DNA of 64,000 bases. It comes from Adenanthera pavonina (Eukaryota; Streptophyta; Magnoliopsida; Fabales; Fabaceae). A program made the position numbers and the translations under genes. Shown piece by piece: positions 37,061 through 49,729 of this stretch (position 1 is the stretch's first letter; every line of letters begins with the position of its first letter). The notes under the pieces are model-generated. The model was not told where the DNA came from. It saw nothing but the letters and a program-made list of their open reading frames with translations, and did not search any database. The DNA lies in NCBI GenBank assembly GCA_026686845.1, contig JAIVEN010000022.1:28432001-28496000 (forward strand), given 5' to 3'.

Positions 37061-39361
37061 TCTGTTCTTTGCTAGCAGAAATTCTTCTGGTGATGCAGTG
37101 TGACCCTTCTTTAGGATTTGATTAGAGAATTCAAGAAAACCCCTCTATGAACCCTAAAGAGGGCAATCCGGGGCCAAAGCTCCCGCCTTAATGTTCCCCA
37201 AGTTCAAAAGGTAGTTAAAATGAGAACGATATGACTCCAGTTTTGCTTTGATGACCCGTTTGTAATAAAAATAAGAAAAAAAAAATCTGAAAATAGAATG
37301 GTTCTTAGATGGTGATTTTAGAAACTAAAAGCATTGTTCACAAAAAAAAAATTGTTTAATCATATATTAAATGTTATCGAATATATAATTAAAAGAAAAT
37401 AATTCACTTGCTTAAAATTGAGACCTCATGTTTCCAGCCATGCGTAGGATGGATTGACAGTTGCCCCTTGCCCTTCTAGAAATGAATCATCATTCAATGA
37501 GCACGGAATGAAATGTAACCATATGTGCATACTCACATACTTGAACATGTGACCCTCCACATTAAGGAAAGAATTTTTTGATCATAAGGGTGCCATTACG
37601 GTAACATGCCGTTGGCGTCAAGCCAGCTAATTAATCTATAATGACTAGACTCATTTTCAGAATTTTATGATCATAAGGGTGCTTTTTTTTATTAGATTTG
37701 AAACTCAATTTCATAATTTTTTTAAAACATAGGTGGACGACTGGATGTTGAAAGAAATAGAGCTCAATTTTTCAGAAAGGAAGTTGATAAGGTCTATCTA
37801 GAACTACAATCTTGGAGGACGATGCTGCTAGCTACGGCAAGTATATAATGGCTCATCTTCGTTCAATTCATCTCTATTGTGAATTAACCAGATTAATTTT
37901 TTAAGCCAGTGAGTAAAATTAAATTATCTAGATGACATAGAGTAGTAACAAAATAGCAGTACTGAAATTCCTAGTGGTTTGAAAAAATAAGCAGAGGAGA
38001 GATGGGACAGATAGGAAATGGGACCCTCTTCTTAGTTAATACATTCCTATGGGCCAGTCCAATCCATTTTGAACTTCTCTTCAACAAAATGCAACTACGA
38101 AAACCTGCCCACTAAATTGATAAAAAAGTAACATGATAACAATATCAAAAATGAAAATTCGAACGTTGATGCATATTCAACCAAAAGTGTCATAAAATTA
38201 TGATTAGATAGAGTTCAAAAGGCACGCAAGTTTTTGGCCAATTTTTGCCCAAAAAAAAGAGCTTTTGGCCAATTTATACCAACCAACTGGTCATTCCCTG
38301 CGCTCTAGGAGTGGAGCCGAAGTGAAAGGTTACTCATAATTCTGAACATACGTACCGTAAAAAAAGAAGCAAAAGGAGACGAAGATCGTATATTCCGGTA
38401 CATGAGATTCACTTGGATTGGCCCTCATGGTTCATTCCACTGGGAGATATCAAAAGCATCAAACAAAGATTGATTTCTAGTGTGTTTGTCACTTATAATT
38501 AGTTTTGTTTCAAATTACACTTAATAATGCCAATACCAACCAGTCATTCCCTGTACTAAACTGTCGCTTATAATTCTGAAACAAACTTGCTCCAATTTAG
38601 AAAACAACAAAAGCGTATCCACAAATAACAAAAGAACAAAACAAATGAAGACGAGGACCATATCTTTAAATTAACGTGATTCACTGAATATGGCTCATTG
38701 GCAGCGAGATCACACACACACACACACATATGTATGTATATATTAACACACGCACCATTGACATGTGATTTATGAAAAATAATAAACAACTCGACAACGA
38801 CAATTTTTCGATTTTCATAACCAGACAACAGCACAGACCAGCTTTCCAACTCCACTCTTTGATTAAAAATAATATTCTTCCCTAATTCACTTTGCAATAT
38901 GCAAAGTCTACAACAAACATTCCTGGTAGTCGGGAATTGCTGTTATCTTTTACCTCTGTTTTTAATTTTTAATTCCCCTCTCATTCCATTCTAGTATGAC
39001 CAAATTACTGCTACAATCACCAGGTAATCAACTTCGCCGGAGCTAGGCCACAGCTGAACCAGAATATAAGCTTGCTTAAGCTGACAATTCAGCGAAACTT
39101 AAATTATGTCAGATACTGATGCTATAGAAATTTCACACAGCTTAGTCACTAATCAAGTAAACGCTAGTAACATACACAGAACAAGAGAGTTGATGGAACA
39201 AAAGGGAGAAAAAAAAAAAAGTGGTAGTGTCTTTCTAGTTTCTCTAACAGATATACCCCCAAACACGCAGTAAACTAAACTCTAAAGTACAAATTCTAAA
39301 CCACCAGAGAACCTTCCCTTGCACGAAGGGCATCAAAATAAAATAAGAAAGTAGAAACAAT
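37061..39361. other. Intergenic between NUP58 and the second Dof gene
   Basis: NUP58 upstream DNA followed by AT-rich sequence, a CA microsatellite at about 38709-38727 and the Dof 3' flank. Two copies of an AGTCATTCCCTG-type segment (about 38289 and 38551) hint at a local duplication. No gene recognised. Confidence 0.5.
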
Positions 39362-40072
39362 TCATTTCACACCATTTCCAGGTGTTGAAATTGCGAGTCC
39401 AGGCCAAGAGAAGCAGTCTGCACCACCAACAAATCCACCTTCGCCGCCCTCTAGCTGCCATGAGTTACCCACGCCGGGGGCTCCAACTCCGCCGCTAATG
39501 TTAGAGCCATCCACCATCCCGGGAAAAGCCCAACCTCCTCTGCCACTCCCAAATCCCATATCTTCAAAACCATGACCAAGCCCAAGGCCGAACCCGCCTA
39601 GAGCCAGAAACCCGGGCCCTTGGGTGGTGTTGTTGAGCAAAGAAGTGAAGCTCCCACACATTCCAATGCTAGGTTTCAAATCATTCTCAACTCCACCGGT
39701 ACACCCAAACGGCATGGACCCTCCTTGGCTAGCAGAGATGGGTACGAACACAGGGGTTGTAGGCAGCGGGTGGTCCTGAGTAGAAACCGAAGAAGTCGCC
39801 GTGATGGAGGAAGAAGCCGCAGAGGCAGTGCGCGAGCGTTTCGCGTTTTTACGACTGCCACCGCCGACGGGGATGTCACGGAGGGTCCCGCCGTGGGTCC
39901 AGTAGCGTCGGCAAGACTTGCAGAAATGGCGGGGCTGGGAGAAGTTATAGTTGTTGTAGTAACAGAATTTGGTGTTGGTGGAGTCGCAGCGAGGGCATGG
40001 GAGGTGCTCTTGTTCCGGTGGCGGAGCTTGAGACTTAGATGGTCGGGGATTGTCGCCGGAGTTAGACGGCAT
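39362..40072 (-). CDS. Dof zinc finger protein, OBP1/DOF3.4-DOF5.8 type
   Basis: Single exon of 236 aa, ATG 40072-40070 (MPSNSGDNPRPSKSQ) and stop 39362-39364. The frame stays open upstream to about 40135 but without an ATG, so I start at the first Met. The Dof finger has Cys at residues 26, 29, 51 and 54 (CPRCDSTNTKFCYYNNYNFS; QPRHFCKSCRRYWTHGG) and continues TLRDIPVGGGSRKNAKRSR, the wording of the OBP1/DOF3.4 and DOF5.8 group. OBP1 in Arabidopsis promotes cell-cycle gene expression; the same role here is only inference. The C-terminal half is Gly-rich (FGLGLGHGFEDMGFGSGRGG) and ends in WPGLAISTPGNGVK. A TATA-like CATATAAG lies near 40302 on the same strand. Confidence 0.92.
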   Translation of the reverse strand: MPSNSGDNPRPSKSQAPPPEQEHLPCPRCDSTNTKFCYYNNYNFSQPRHFCKSCRRYWTHGGTLRDIPVGGGSRKNAKRSRTASAASSSITATSSVSTQDHPLPTTPVFVPISASQGGSMPFGCTGGVENDLKPSIGMCGSFTSLLNNTTQGPGFLALGGFGLGLGHGFEDMGFGSGRGGWAFPGMVDGSNISGGVGAPGVGNSWQLEGGEGGFVGGADCFSWPGLAISTPGNGVK

Positions 40073-41060
40073 CGGGCTATGAATCAAGCAGGAAAAAGAA
40101 TTAAGTTTTACGTGGGACTGGAACAGTTCACTCAATGCAGAAGGTAGAAGGAAAAGTTGTCTTTTTGCTTGAAGAAGAAAATGAGGCGATGGGTTTGGGT
40201 GTTGGTGGGAGAATGAAGAGGGGTTTTATGGGGATTAGGAGAGAGAGAAAAAAATGAAGGGAGAATATCTGTGGTTCAAACAGAGACAAGTTCTGAGGCT
40301 TATATGAGACAGAGTGGATCAGCTTTAGTACAGTGTTCTGTTAAGCACGGCAATTCAGTCGGCTCCAGAAGAGTCTCTGCTTGGGCCGGCTAACAGTACT
40401 ATGGCTCTTGTACAACAAACTCAATCCTAAAATTTGATTTTCTTTAATAAATTCAATTTTTGTCTTTTAATTTTTTTTTATGGGTTTTGATGCACAAGGA
40501 ATGTCAACAGTATACACAAAGGTCATAGTGGGGCGCACTTAGAATTGTAATGGTGTAAAGGTAGGTCAGTTCTGAGTCAGATGCATGCATTTGGCCATTG
40601 GCCAATGACCAATGAGGGCATATAATGAAATCTAGTATCCAGGATATATATATATATATATATTTGTAAGAGCTTGTGTTGTGGTAGCAATTAGCTTTTC
40701 TCCCAATTAACAAGACCCGGAATGGTAATAATGCGTAGAGATGATTAAAATAAGTCAAGCACGTTGCCAATATTATATGCACAAATGAAATCTCTGGTCT
40801 TTTCTTCAACCAATCCGCACTCACCTACGCATATTTGATGTAGGCTCTGTATCGAAATCTGATCTTCCTTCCCTAGTCAATACTATAACAGTGAGCCTAT
40901 CCTATAAGGAAGGATTCTATATATTCTAAGCCTTGTAGGCCGTAGCTCACATTATTTTCCTCTGACAAGGCAACACACTTCAAGAATTTTGCCCCAAGAT
41001 ACATCATCCCAATAACTAGTCAATTGTATTCTCTGATATCGTCTCCTCTCCCTCATTATT
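40073..41060. other. Dof upstream region and intergenic DNA
   Basis: This is the probable 5' leader and promoter of the Dof gene on -, then a TA run at about 40645-40664 and AT-rich DNA. No gene recognised. Confidence 0.45.
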
Positions 41061-41822
41061 TTTTCCTCCCATCATAGTCATTGTACATAATACTACCTTT
41101 AATTTAATGTTTAATTAATATAATTCAATGACCCATTGTTGATCACTACTATAATCAAATGTTTTTTTCTAATACTTTTAGACCGGTAAGGTTCAGAGTA
41201 AATTATACTCTGATGAAATGAATGTTTTTATAGTTATTCTATGAAAAAACTGATGCAATCATTCAAAATTCTCTTTTTTTAATTTTGAATACTTGAATAA
41301 CTTTTGTTATTTGTGATTTTGTAGTAAATATTTTTACAGATAAAAGCTATTTTTAAAATTAAAATAAATATTATAACATGCAATAAATAGTTTTAAAATT
41401 TAAAATCTTGAATATAATTTTTTCCTCCCATCATAAACATAATATATTGCATTTAATATTTTATATAATTCTTTTTTTTGGGGCCAAATATTCTATATAA
41501 TTCAATGATCCATTTGTTAATTACTATAATCAAATTTTTTAATACTTTAAGACCTGTTTCGTTCAGACTATATAAATTATATTCTGAAGAAAAGAATGTT
41601 TTTATAGTTATTTATTCTACAAAAAGGATGATGCAAGCATTCAAAGAATGTTTTGAAATATCTTTTTTTTTTATTTAGAATACCCGAAAAATTTTTGTTA
41701 TTAGTAATTTTGTAGCAAATATTTTTACAGACAAAAAATATTTTTAAAAATTAAAAATAATAATTCTAACATACCATAAATAATTTCAAAATTGAAAATC
41801 TTGAATATCATTTTTTTTGAAA
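41061..41822. repeat. Two-copy direct tandem repeat (unit about 360 bp)
   Basis: Copy 1 (about 41061-41419) and copy 2 (about 41420-41822) align throughout. Both start TTTTTTCCTCCCATCATA. Both share TATAATTCAATGA, ACTATAATCAAAT, GAATGTTTTTATAGTTATT, GATGCAA.CATTCAAA, AAATATTTTTACAGA and AAAATCTTGAATAT. Identity is imperfect, so the duplication is old. No coding capacity. Confidence 0.75.
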
Positions 41823-42938
41823 AACAGATAATATAAGATTCTTATATAAAAATAATTATAAATAAATAATACTAATTAGAAATCTAGTTTATCAGAATTA
41901 AAAAATCATTTTATCTAAATTAAAAATTTTTAAAATAAATTTTTATTGAAAAATATTTTTATATGGATATCAATTTTTTTTTTAATAAATAGAGGGTGAG
42001 TGATGGAGGAGTTGTGCCTACATTTGAATAGAGAGAGAGAGAGAGATTGGGTGGGCCCATGAATATATGATTTTGGAAATGGAAAGAGGAGAAGGGGTTT
42101 TGGTGTGGTTGATTCGAAGGAGAGTAGGCGGGGTAAATAGTGGAAGGAAGAGAGGGAGGGGGGGGGGTTTTAGGTGGGGACAGAGGGTAGAGACAGAATC
42201 ATGAGTGTCGGGGCAGCGTGGGGAGCAATAATTGGGTCTTCCCTCTGATTTCGGACGCGTCATGTCCGCATCAGATTCCTCCTCCTCCTAATCTCCGTAC
42301 CCCTCCCCCACCGGATTTCCCGCTTCACTGTAGCCATTAACAGACAAACAGGATAGGGCTGGGCGTCGGATGGGAATTGAAGGGGCTGATGGAGGGACAG
42401 GTGTCAGACAGAGAGAGAAAGAGAGAAAGGTGGTTTTGTCGGTGAAGAGAGGCACGCGAGGGGGCTCAGCCTCAGTGTGTCCGGGGAAACAATCATGCGT
42501 CGCTATCGAAGCCCCCATAAAACCACAATCGCTCTCTCTGAGTTTTTAATTTTATTTAATTTATTTATGTCATTCGTTTCTTATGTATGGAAGGAGGTAG
42601 GAGAGGATGAATTAGTCTCCAAGTGCTGCTGCCATTGCTGCTTATTCGGTCGCCCATAATCACTGACAAATGTGCCCCTCTCTCTCCTCTCTCTCTCTCT
42701 CTCTCTACTTAACCATCCCACGTCCTTTCAAGTTCAGACTTCGAATCATATCTCTCCATCTCTCTTTTTGGCCTTTTCTGCAAAGACTATGATTCCCCAG
42801 TTCATCATTACAACTATATGGAATTACCCTTCTCATCCATCGTCTCCTCAAAATAATACTCTCTATTATTACTCATCATTATAACCCACTTTCTCCCCCT
42901 TTTCCTTTCCTTCTCTCCTCCAACTATTCTTTCATTCC
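41823..42938. other. Intergenic with CT/GA-rich promoter-like stretch
   Basis: AT-rich up to 42000, then G/A- and C/T-rich sequence with a GA run (42031-42045), a G run (about 42160-42168) and a (CT)n run (about 42676-42708). The composition resembles a plant promoter/leader region, but no gene follows that I can recognise. Confidence 0.4.
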
Positions 42939-43849
42939 TAGCAGCGCTTTTGATTCAATTATAGTATGATTAAGTGATCGGATGTGAAAGAATATAAAAT
43001 ATGTAATAAAATGATAGTAACATATAAATTTATTTAGTATGATATAAGAAAAAATAATATTTATTTTTTTTATAAAAATAAATAAATATAAAATATTCTT
43101 TTACCTAGGTATACAAAAAAAAAAATTCTCCCCATCCATTCTCCTTTCCCTTTCCTAGTGACAAATGGCCAGCATAATAGATAACATTAATAATACAATC
43201 CAAAACAAACAATTCAAATCTAGGTGAGGTTTGCAAGTTTTTATTCATGATTTGCGATGATCTGGTTTAGTTCACGGATTCAGACTATTCAAATTTAGGC
43301 AAGGTTTGAATTTGATTCAAAATGACGAGTTCACGATGAGGAAGCCAGATTTGAGATGCACGATGATTTGCAATGACGAGGATGTGATGATTTGCGATAA
43401 TAAGGACGTGACAATTTGACCGGTGCTGATCTGTGATGACGATGGTGCTACGGTGATCTACAAGGACGATGGTGCGACAATTTGGCTAGCGAGATGGAAG
43501 TTCAATGGACATGGAAAGCCGACGGTGAGGAAGAAGAAGTCTCTGAGGAAGGCAGACAATGAGGAAGAAGAAGAAGGCGGAGGAAGAGGAAGAGGAAGGT
43601 TGACGAACTAAAGGGAGTGAATAGGTTTTTTTTGTTTTGCAAGGTTATTTTAGACTTTTTACCCTTGATCTTGATGATGTAATGGGGTTCACATAGATTT
43701 TTTATTGTGATGGTGATCAATCACCTAATTTAAGGTGATGAGAATTACCTGTGTGATAGTGATATCGGTAACTAAATGCATTTTAATTATGTAATATAAT
43801 CATTTTTATCTCACCTACCTCTTTATGTGAGTGAACCAAACGGGTGCTA
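42939..43849. mobile_element. Putative non-autonomous TIR transposon (hAT-like termini)
   Basis: The left end TAGCAGCGCTTTTGATTCA and the reverse complement of the right end, TAGCACCCGTTTGGTTCA, are similar 18-19 bp inverted termini. The GTTTGGTTCA wording is common at plant non-autonomous DNA transposon ends. The interior has repeated GATTTGCGATGA/GGACGTGA-like units (43245-43480) and a low-complexity GAA-rich frame. No clean target duplication is visible. Confidence 0.45.
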
Positions 43850-44794
43850 AGGGCTTTGGTGGAGTTTGGTTGATTCAATCTTATTTGTTGAAAAAAAAAA
43901 GGCTGGTTTTAATTTTAACATTGGAATTGTTTAGATTGAGGTGTGTTGTGGATTTGAATAATTTAAAAATATTTGCAAGGAAAAAGAAGAAATGGCATCA
44001 TTAGGAGATGAGCATAGTGGTGAGGTGTGGTGCGCATCACTTTACAAGTGCGCACGCATGGACAAAAAATTGAATAAATTTATAAAGAATGGAATTTAAT
44101 GGAAGGATCCACTATTATAATGGTTACCAATAGTATAATACTCTTTAGTCTTGAACATGGGCATAACTGTCAACATGTGATAATAGATTTTTCACGATTA
44201 GTTACTAATACTGAGTTCAATTTCAAGAAATGTTTATTCAAGATTCGTATAATTTTAAACGTTCATCTTCATTTAATTAGTTTTTATTCTTTCATTATAG
44301 TTAACATGTAAGGCTATGGATTAGTCGTCAAATTTATGACTGGGAGTGTGTCTTACGGAATGCAAATAATAGATGATTTTACCCGACGCTGCCGGGGTTG
44401 AATATTGACTCAAAATGCTCCCATCCGAGTGAAAAAATATAGCATGATCTTTTATCGATCATTGTTCTCACCATTATTGTGTCTTTTCTTTTCTTTAATT
44501 TCTTTCAAATATTCTAGTTTTTACGTTATTTTGTGTGTATAATAACTAGATTTTGGGTTGCATGCAATTGATTGCAGGCTGTAATATTCACAGTCTGTTA
44601 ATAAATATTGTGGCTCTTTCACCAACATACTCATTCGTTCCAAAATGATTATTACTTTGAGATTTTTTAGATAGATCAAGAAACTTCACCTAGCTTACAA
44701 TATTCTTTCTATTTCAAAATAATAGACTTTTTACATAACCTAAAAAAATTATTAAATAAATTATATTATAATAAAATTTAATGGTATTTTACTA
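43850..44794. other. Intergenic, no gene recognised
   Basis: AT-rich. Nothing supported. Confidence 0.4.
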
Positions 44795-45164
44795 CTCCCT
44801 CAATTCCTATTTAATATAAAACCCTTTTTAGAAGCTTTCATGTTCCTTAATACTTTATTAATACTACCTTTTACAAAATGTGGGAAGCGATATTTGATAT
44901 TTAATATAAGATATTTTTAATCGAATTGCGCGGTTCAAGACTAGAAGTTAAAATTAGTTAATTATTTTAATTTTTAAAAAAAATTGTAAAATTTTTTAAA
45001 AATTATCCTTATTGAATTTCTTTATCTTTTTCTTTCTCATCAATTAAATAGGAGGCATGGTTTTGGAAATACATAATAAATAGTTAAATAGTATTTCATA
45101 TTTTTGAAATGGTCCTATATTTAGGACTAAGATAAAATATCTCATATATTTAAGATGAAAGGAG
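44795..45164. mobile_element. Stowaway-like MITE, degenerate larger copy
   Basis: It is flanked by TA and starts CTCCCTCAATTCCTATTTAA. The right part (GGTCCTATATTTAGGACTAA, then GATGAAAGGAG before TA) and the interior (AATAGGAGGCATGGTTTTGG, ACATAATAAATA) match copies A-C with heavy divergence and an extra 5' segment. Confidence 0.6.
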
Positions 45165-46297
45165 TAATTATTTTTCTTAAATATGCCCTTTATAATTATT
45201 GCATCAGAGGAAGGATTTTTTACTTTTGCTTTCATATGTAGATAAAGAGAGGCGGTTTTAATTATTTTAATTAAGAGTATTTTTGGAATGAAATGTTATG
45301 ATAACTTTTTCAAAAGATTAATACTTCATATAATTTTAACTATTTTTTTAATTTGTGTAATATAGTTGAAAACGAAGGAGGGATTAAAATGTTTTTCACT
45401 TAAATGCAATAATAAAGGATTATTTTTAATAAAGGATAAAAAATTGAAATGTCATGCATGCCTCATTTAAGAGGGAGTAAAATTTAATGATAATTTATTA
45501 ACATATTTTTAACTTAAATATTCTCTTTCATATCAATCAATGAATGGTAAAATAATAAAAAAAATTTAATATTTATTGAAATTCTAAAATGATTAATAAT
45601 ATCTTAAAAAATTTATTATTTTGTGTGTTGAATAAATTTATTTTCTGACAACAAGGCTCTACTTTTATTTATTTATTTTGTATTCATGAAACCTAAATTT
45701 AAGAGTTTTATTGGAGAATTGGATTGAACTCTATCCTATCCAGGTCTAATCAAAAGACGTTGGTTGGTAATTGCACATTTGTTGTCTTGTATTTGTCTTT
45801 TTGTTCCAAGACAACTGGTATTTTCATTTTGACAAAAAGAGTGCTTGAATGTCATGAAATCCTTGGAGGGAGAAAAATCAGGTGTAGCTCCCAAATTGGC
45901 AAATTCCGGTCCAATTAAAAGTGATTAATCATTTCATTTCATCTTCTTCATGAATGTTGCCCAGAAGAAGAAAAATAAATAGATGGATGCAAAGTCATGC
46001 AGGTTGGTTGGAATTTTGAAGCACCAAGGCGGGCAAGTCGTTCAACAACACACTTCCTGCTAGTCCACTACGCGTTAGAAAGTAGTCACCATCAACCCAC
46101 AAAACGACAAATTCCAATCAGACTCTTATCTACTTGAAGCGACCCACAATGGTTGAACACAAGTAGCCGACTGGGTAAAATGCGTTTATTTGCTCCGAAG
46201 ACAAAATAAAAAGTATATATATTTGTTTCATATTTTTGAGGTGGGTAAATTAAAGCACGGATGACACAGACAGAAGGGTACGGAAAGGTAAAATTAA
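45165..46297. other. Intergenic, GDSL 3' flank
   Basis: AT-rich. Short frames near 45724-45918 and 46092-46301 have no recognisable domain. Confidence 0.45.
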
Positions 46298-47779
46298 TCA
46301 AAGGTCTCGAAGCTGCCTAAGATTCATAGGAGATATGTATATCTTGTCCCCATCGAGAAGCTGTTTGGCGAGTATAAGGTTGGCAGCTTCACTTGGATGA
46401 TAAGGATCCCAGAACACATGCTTGTACCTATCTGAACACATGCTTGATGTTGGTCCACATGGTATTATTCCTGCAAATTGACCCCCATTTCCACAACATG
46501 CTTTACTTGCCGTTGTAAACCCTGCATTTACACGCAAGGATTGATTAGTATTAATTGTAGAGATTAATGAGAGCAACTCCATATCTATACAAACAAGTCC
46601 TTGTCCGAAAGTACCATAGTTTTTATAGTTTTTGATGAGTTCTAACACCAAGTCATAGACATTTGCGAGCACGAAGGTGGCTCCAGGAAGGTTGTCATTC
46701 AGCTCAGCAAGCAAATCTTTCAATCGTGCATTGTATTGACGTGCAAGCTTATTAGCCAAATCCACACACTCATCTTCATTCAACTGGTTTATCGTTTTCT
46801 GGTATGGAATGCATCCTATAGGTCCAACGTTACCGATCACAAATTTCCGAGCATCCAGCTGATACAGTCTCTGCGATTCATTTTCAAAGCATATACATAT
46901 AAAGATAATTTAACCTTAAGAATACATGAAACAAACCAATAGTAACGTTAATAGATAATGTATTTACAGTAAGCTGGGCTCTGAAGTGAGTGATCATATC
47001 GTCGATGAAGGCATCCGGGCTCTGAGAAATTCTTGCTCCAATGGAAAGGACTGGGAGAAGATAGTTGTTGAGAAAGTCATTTGCACCTACTGTGATTGAG
47101 AAAATGGATTTCTTCATTATATAGTCTCTTGCATTTGCTTTTCCTAGCAATTTATCCATCTCTTTTCTTGTTATGCTGAAGTAATCTATCTGAACATCCA
47201 TTCCAATCCTATTAACCTGAGGAAAATATATTCAACAAACACGTCACATTAGATTTTCACAGAGCCTGATACATGCATATTGACTTATCAAGCTAATTAA
47301 TAAAGGTACTGACAAATATTCTTCCGGTTGCATTCAGAATCCCCCCTCCTCCGGAAGCATAGTTTACTCCATACAGTACAGCTTTGCCAGTTGCGTTTGG
47401 AGCCAAAAATGGGACTGCAAAATTCGGTTGTCCCAGCTCCTCTCCTTTAAAATGAAATGACATCAGATATGAAGCAAAAGGGGTAAATTTTTTTGTTAAC
47501 AAATATATTAAATGAGAGAGAAAGATTACCAACAATATCACCAATGGTTCTTCCATTGGTGTATCGACCAGTGGGATTTCCTCCAGATGCCTTAAAATCG
47601 ATACCATTAGGTGGGATATTTGCCCTCGACAGAGTTGATAGATAGTTATTGTTTCCTGCATCCACCAAAGAATCCCCAAATATAAAAGACGCTCCTAACC
47701 CATCTTGTTTAGCAGCCACACCAAGACACACGAGAACAAAATATAGGAAGGCCAAGGTGTTATAATACTTGATGGTCAT
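46298..47779 (-). CDS. GDSL esterase/lipase, secreted
   Basis: Five minus-strand exons are in phase: 47779-47530, 47444-47314, 47216-46968, 46870-46615 and 46521-46298, giving 369 aa, the typical plant GDSL length and five-exon structure. ATG 47779 is the first Met of the frame and opens a signal peptide (YYNTLAFLYFVLVCLGVAA). Block I is FIFGDSLVDAGNNNY with nucleophile Ser37. Block II Gly lies in GVNYASGGGGIL. Block III is GANDFLNN with Asn173. Block V is WDPYHPSEAAN with Asp334 and His337, so the SGNH catalytic set is complete. Members hydrolyse lipid or cutin-type esters and acylated cell-wall or small-molecule substrates in the apoplast. The substrate cannot be told from sequence. Confidence 0.95.
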
Positions 47780-47830
47780 GGCTGAAGAAATCGCTGCAAG
47801 AGCCGAAGCCAACACAGAAGCTTATAAGGA
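47780..47830 (-). promoter_or_regulatory. Possible TATA box of the GDSL gene
   Basis: On the minus strand CTCCTTATAAGCTTC lies about 45 bases ahead of the ATG. If used, the leader would be very short. Weak evidence. Confidence 0.25.
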
Positions 47831-49729
47831 GCTTGCTGTCATTAAGAATTTTATTTGGTGTGACCATTTTATTTATTTAAACAAGTGAGTGACCAGTTTG
47901 ATTTCAAAATTTTCAAGAGTTGGTCATCAATATCTGCAGATTTCTCAACGAGCTGTATTATCGGAGACACTGCGAATGCTTTAACAATAAGCTACGACGT
48001 CTTGTCCTGCACTTAAAAGTTGCAAAATCCTACGTGACGTTTAAAACGAGGTGCAATGGAGGAAGAATGTGAAAGGGGACTTAGTAGGTATTGTTTGTTG
48101 ATAGAAATTAAAGCAACGACCAATTCCTATTTAAATCATTAAACGAAGCTTATATATTTGATAGTCCAAAATTAGAGTCCATCTAAATTCAACTACTATT
48201 GGGTCGGTTTGATTTCAGCTTGATAAACAGACAAGCTACTCTTTTTGGGTCTCAAAGGAGTAGGTGGGTTTGATTTAAGGTTCTGCGTGGATCGGTTTGG
48301 AGCCTTAAAATTTGTATCGGGTCTTCTGATACACTCCATTTTTTTAAGATGGCCCAAAAAATAAATGAAATGCTCACTCAGTGTTAGTGTTTGAATTGAA
48401 GTTGATCTGGGTTCAGAATTAGATGTTGAGACTTGAGACCCATAAAAGGAAAGGTAAGTTCCACTTTTTTTTAACCTCTTTGACTTCATCTGAAGGTAAC
48501 TTCAGATGATCTTGATTATCACTAAGATTGATAGAATTTTGATGATCCATATATATATATATATATAAAAAAGGAAAAACAGAACATGGCACAAAGGCAC
48601 ATTAATGATTTTCCAAACTTACAGATCCTTGGACCTTGGTAACATGCCTTTCGAATTTTCTCATCATCATTCAAGAAAATTATGCTTCCAGTAAATTAAT
48701 GTGAAAAATTCTGTTGACAAAGTTATAGTAATTATCTTTGTTTTCGTTATTTACCACTAGTTGACATGATGACACTATGAGCAACGTAATAGTGAACAAG
48801 AAAAAGAAGCAAGCTAATCTTCCGTTGGTAATGGCTTTGATATGTAATCACTAAATTGTAGTAACCAGTAGCAATAGTTTGAGATCATTGAACATCATGT
48901 AGAAAGAGGCAAACTCTTTGGGGGCGTTAAAAGAATCATAATGAAAGGCATTTTCTATAATTTATTTACTTCTTTAAGAGAAGACTGAAGTAAAGAAGCA
49001 GAAAGAATGAAGCAAGTCCTACTTTTGTCAGATTTACGTATACAAAAATTCATATTTATATTTTAATTTCTTTTATGATCCGAAGCCCTGAACTCATGGC
49101 TATCTCAGCGTATATAAAAAAATAATTATCTTGATGACTAATTGTATGTATAAAAAATATTTTTATTAAAAGATGTAAAATCTACTCTTGTGAATTTTAT
49201 ATTTCAAAAAAATTAATTTTCAGTAGTCAATTTGGAAAAGGGCTTTATGCTGAAAAACACAAAGAAAGAATACTTGCCTCTTCACTTTATTTCCTTATTT
49301 CACACACCTATCCTGTGGAATATCTACTTTCAATAGTGAAATAAAAATTGCAGTCACCATGATGCCCGGTTTGGATTCGGATCCTATGCATGGTTTGACA
49401 TTCCCTTATAATTCTTAGTTTATGGCTGCCGTCCAAAAGAAAAAACTCCTAGTTTATTGTTCCCCAACATCAATGACTATGAGATAAGCTAGATTAATCT
49501 TAAAATTAAGCAGTTGACTTTTTATAGCTGGGTGGACATCAAACAAAACATTATTATTTAGCCATTCTTAATTAAATTTACAATATTTTATTTATTAAAC
49601 GGCAAATACATAAATAAAGGGAGACGTGATTTATTTATTTACTGAATCACAAATAGATTCATTGACCATAAAAAAAATAGGGAAAATTCTTTTATTTTGA
49701 GAGTTTCTATGTATAGATAAAAAAAAAAT
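47831..49729. other. Intergenic upstream of the GDSL gene
   Basis: AT-rich with a TA run at about 48551-48567. A 97-codon minus-strand frame at 48196-48489 has no domain and is not called. Confidence 0.5.

Noticed and set aside
39620..40147. 175-codon plus-strand frame opposite the second Dof gene
   Set aside because: Antisense shadow of a GC-rich coding region. No recognisable domain.
43423..43611. 62-codon frame with KKKS and EEEEEGGG stretches
   Set aside because: Low-complexity sequence inside a probable transposon. No gene structure.
48196..48489. 97-codon minus-strand frame upstream of the GDSL gene
   Set aside because: No domain, no splice context and no family resemblance.
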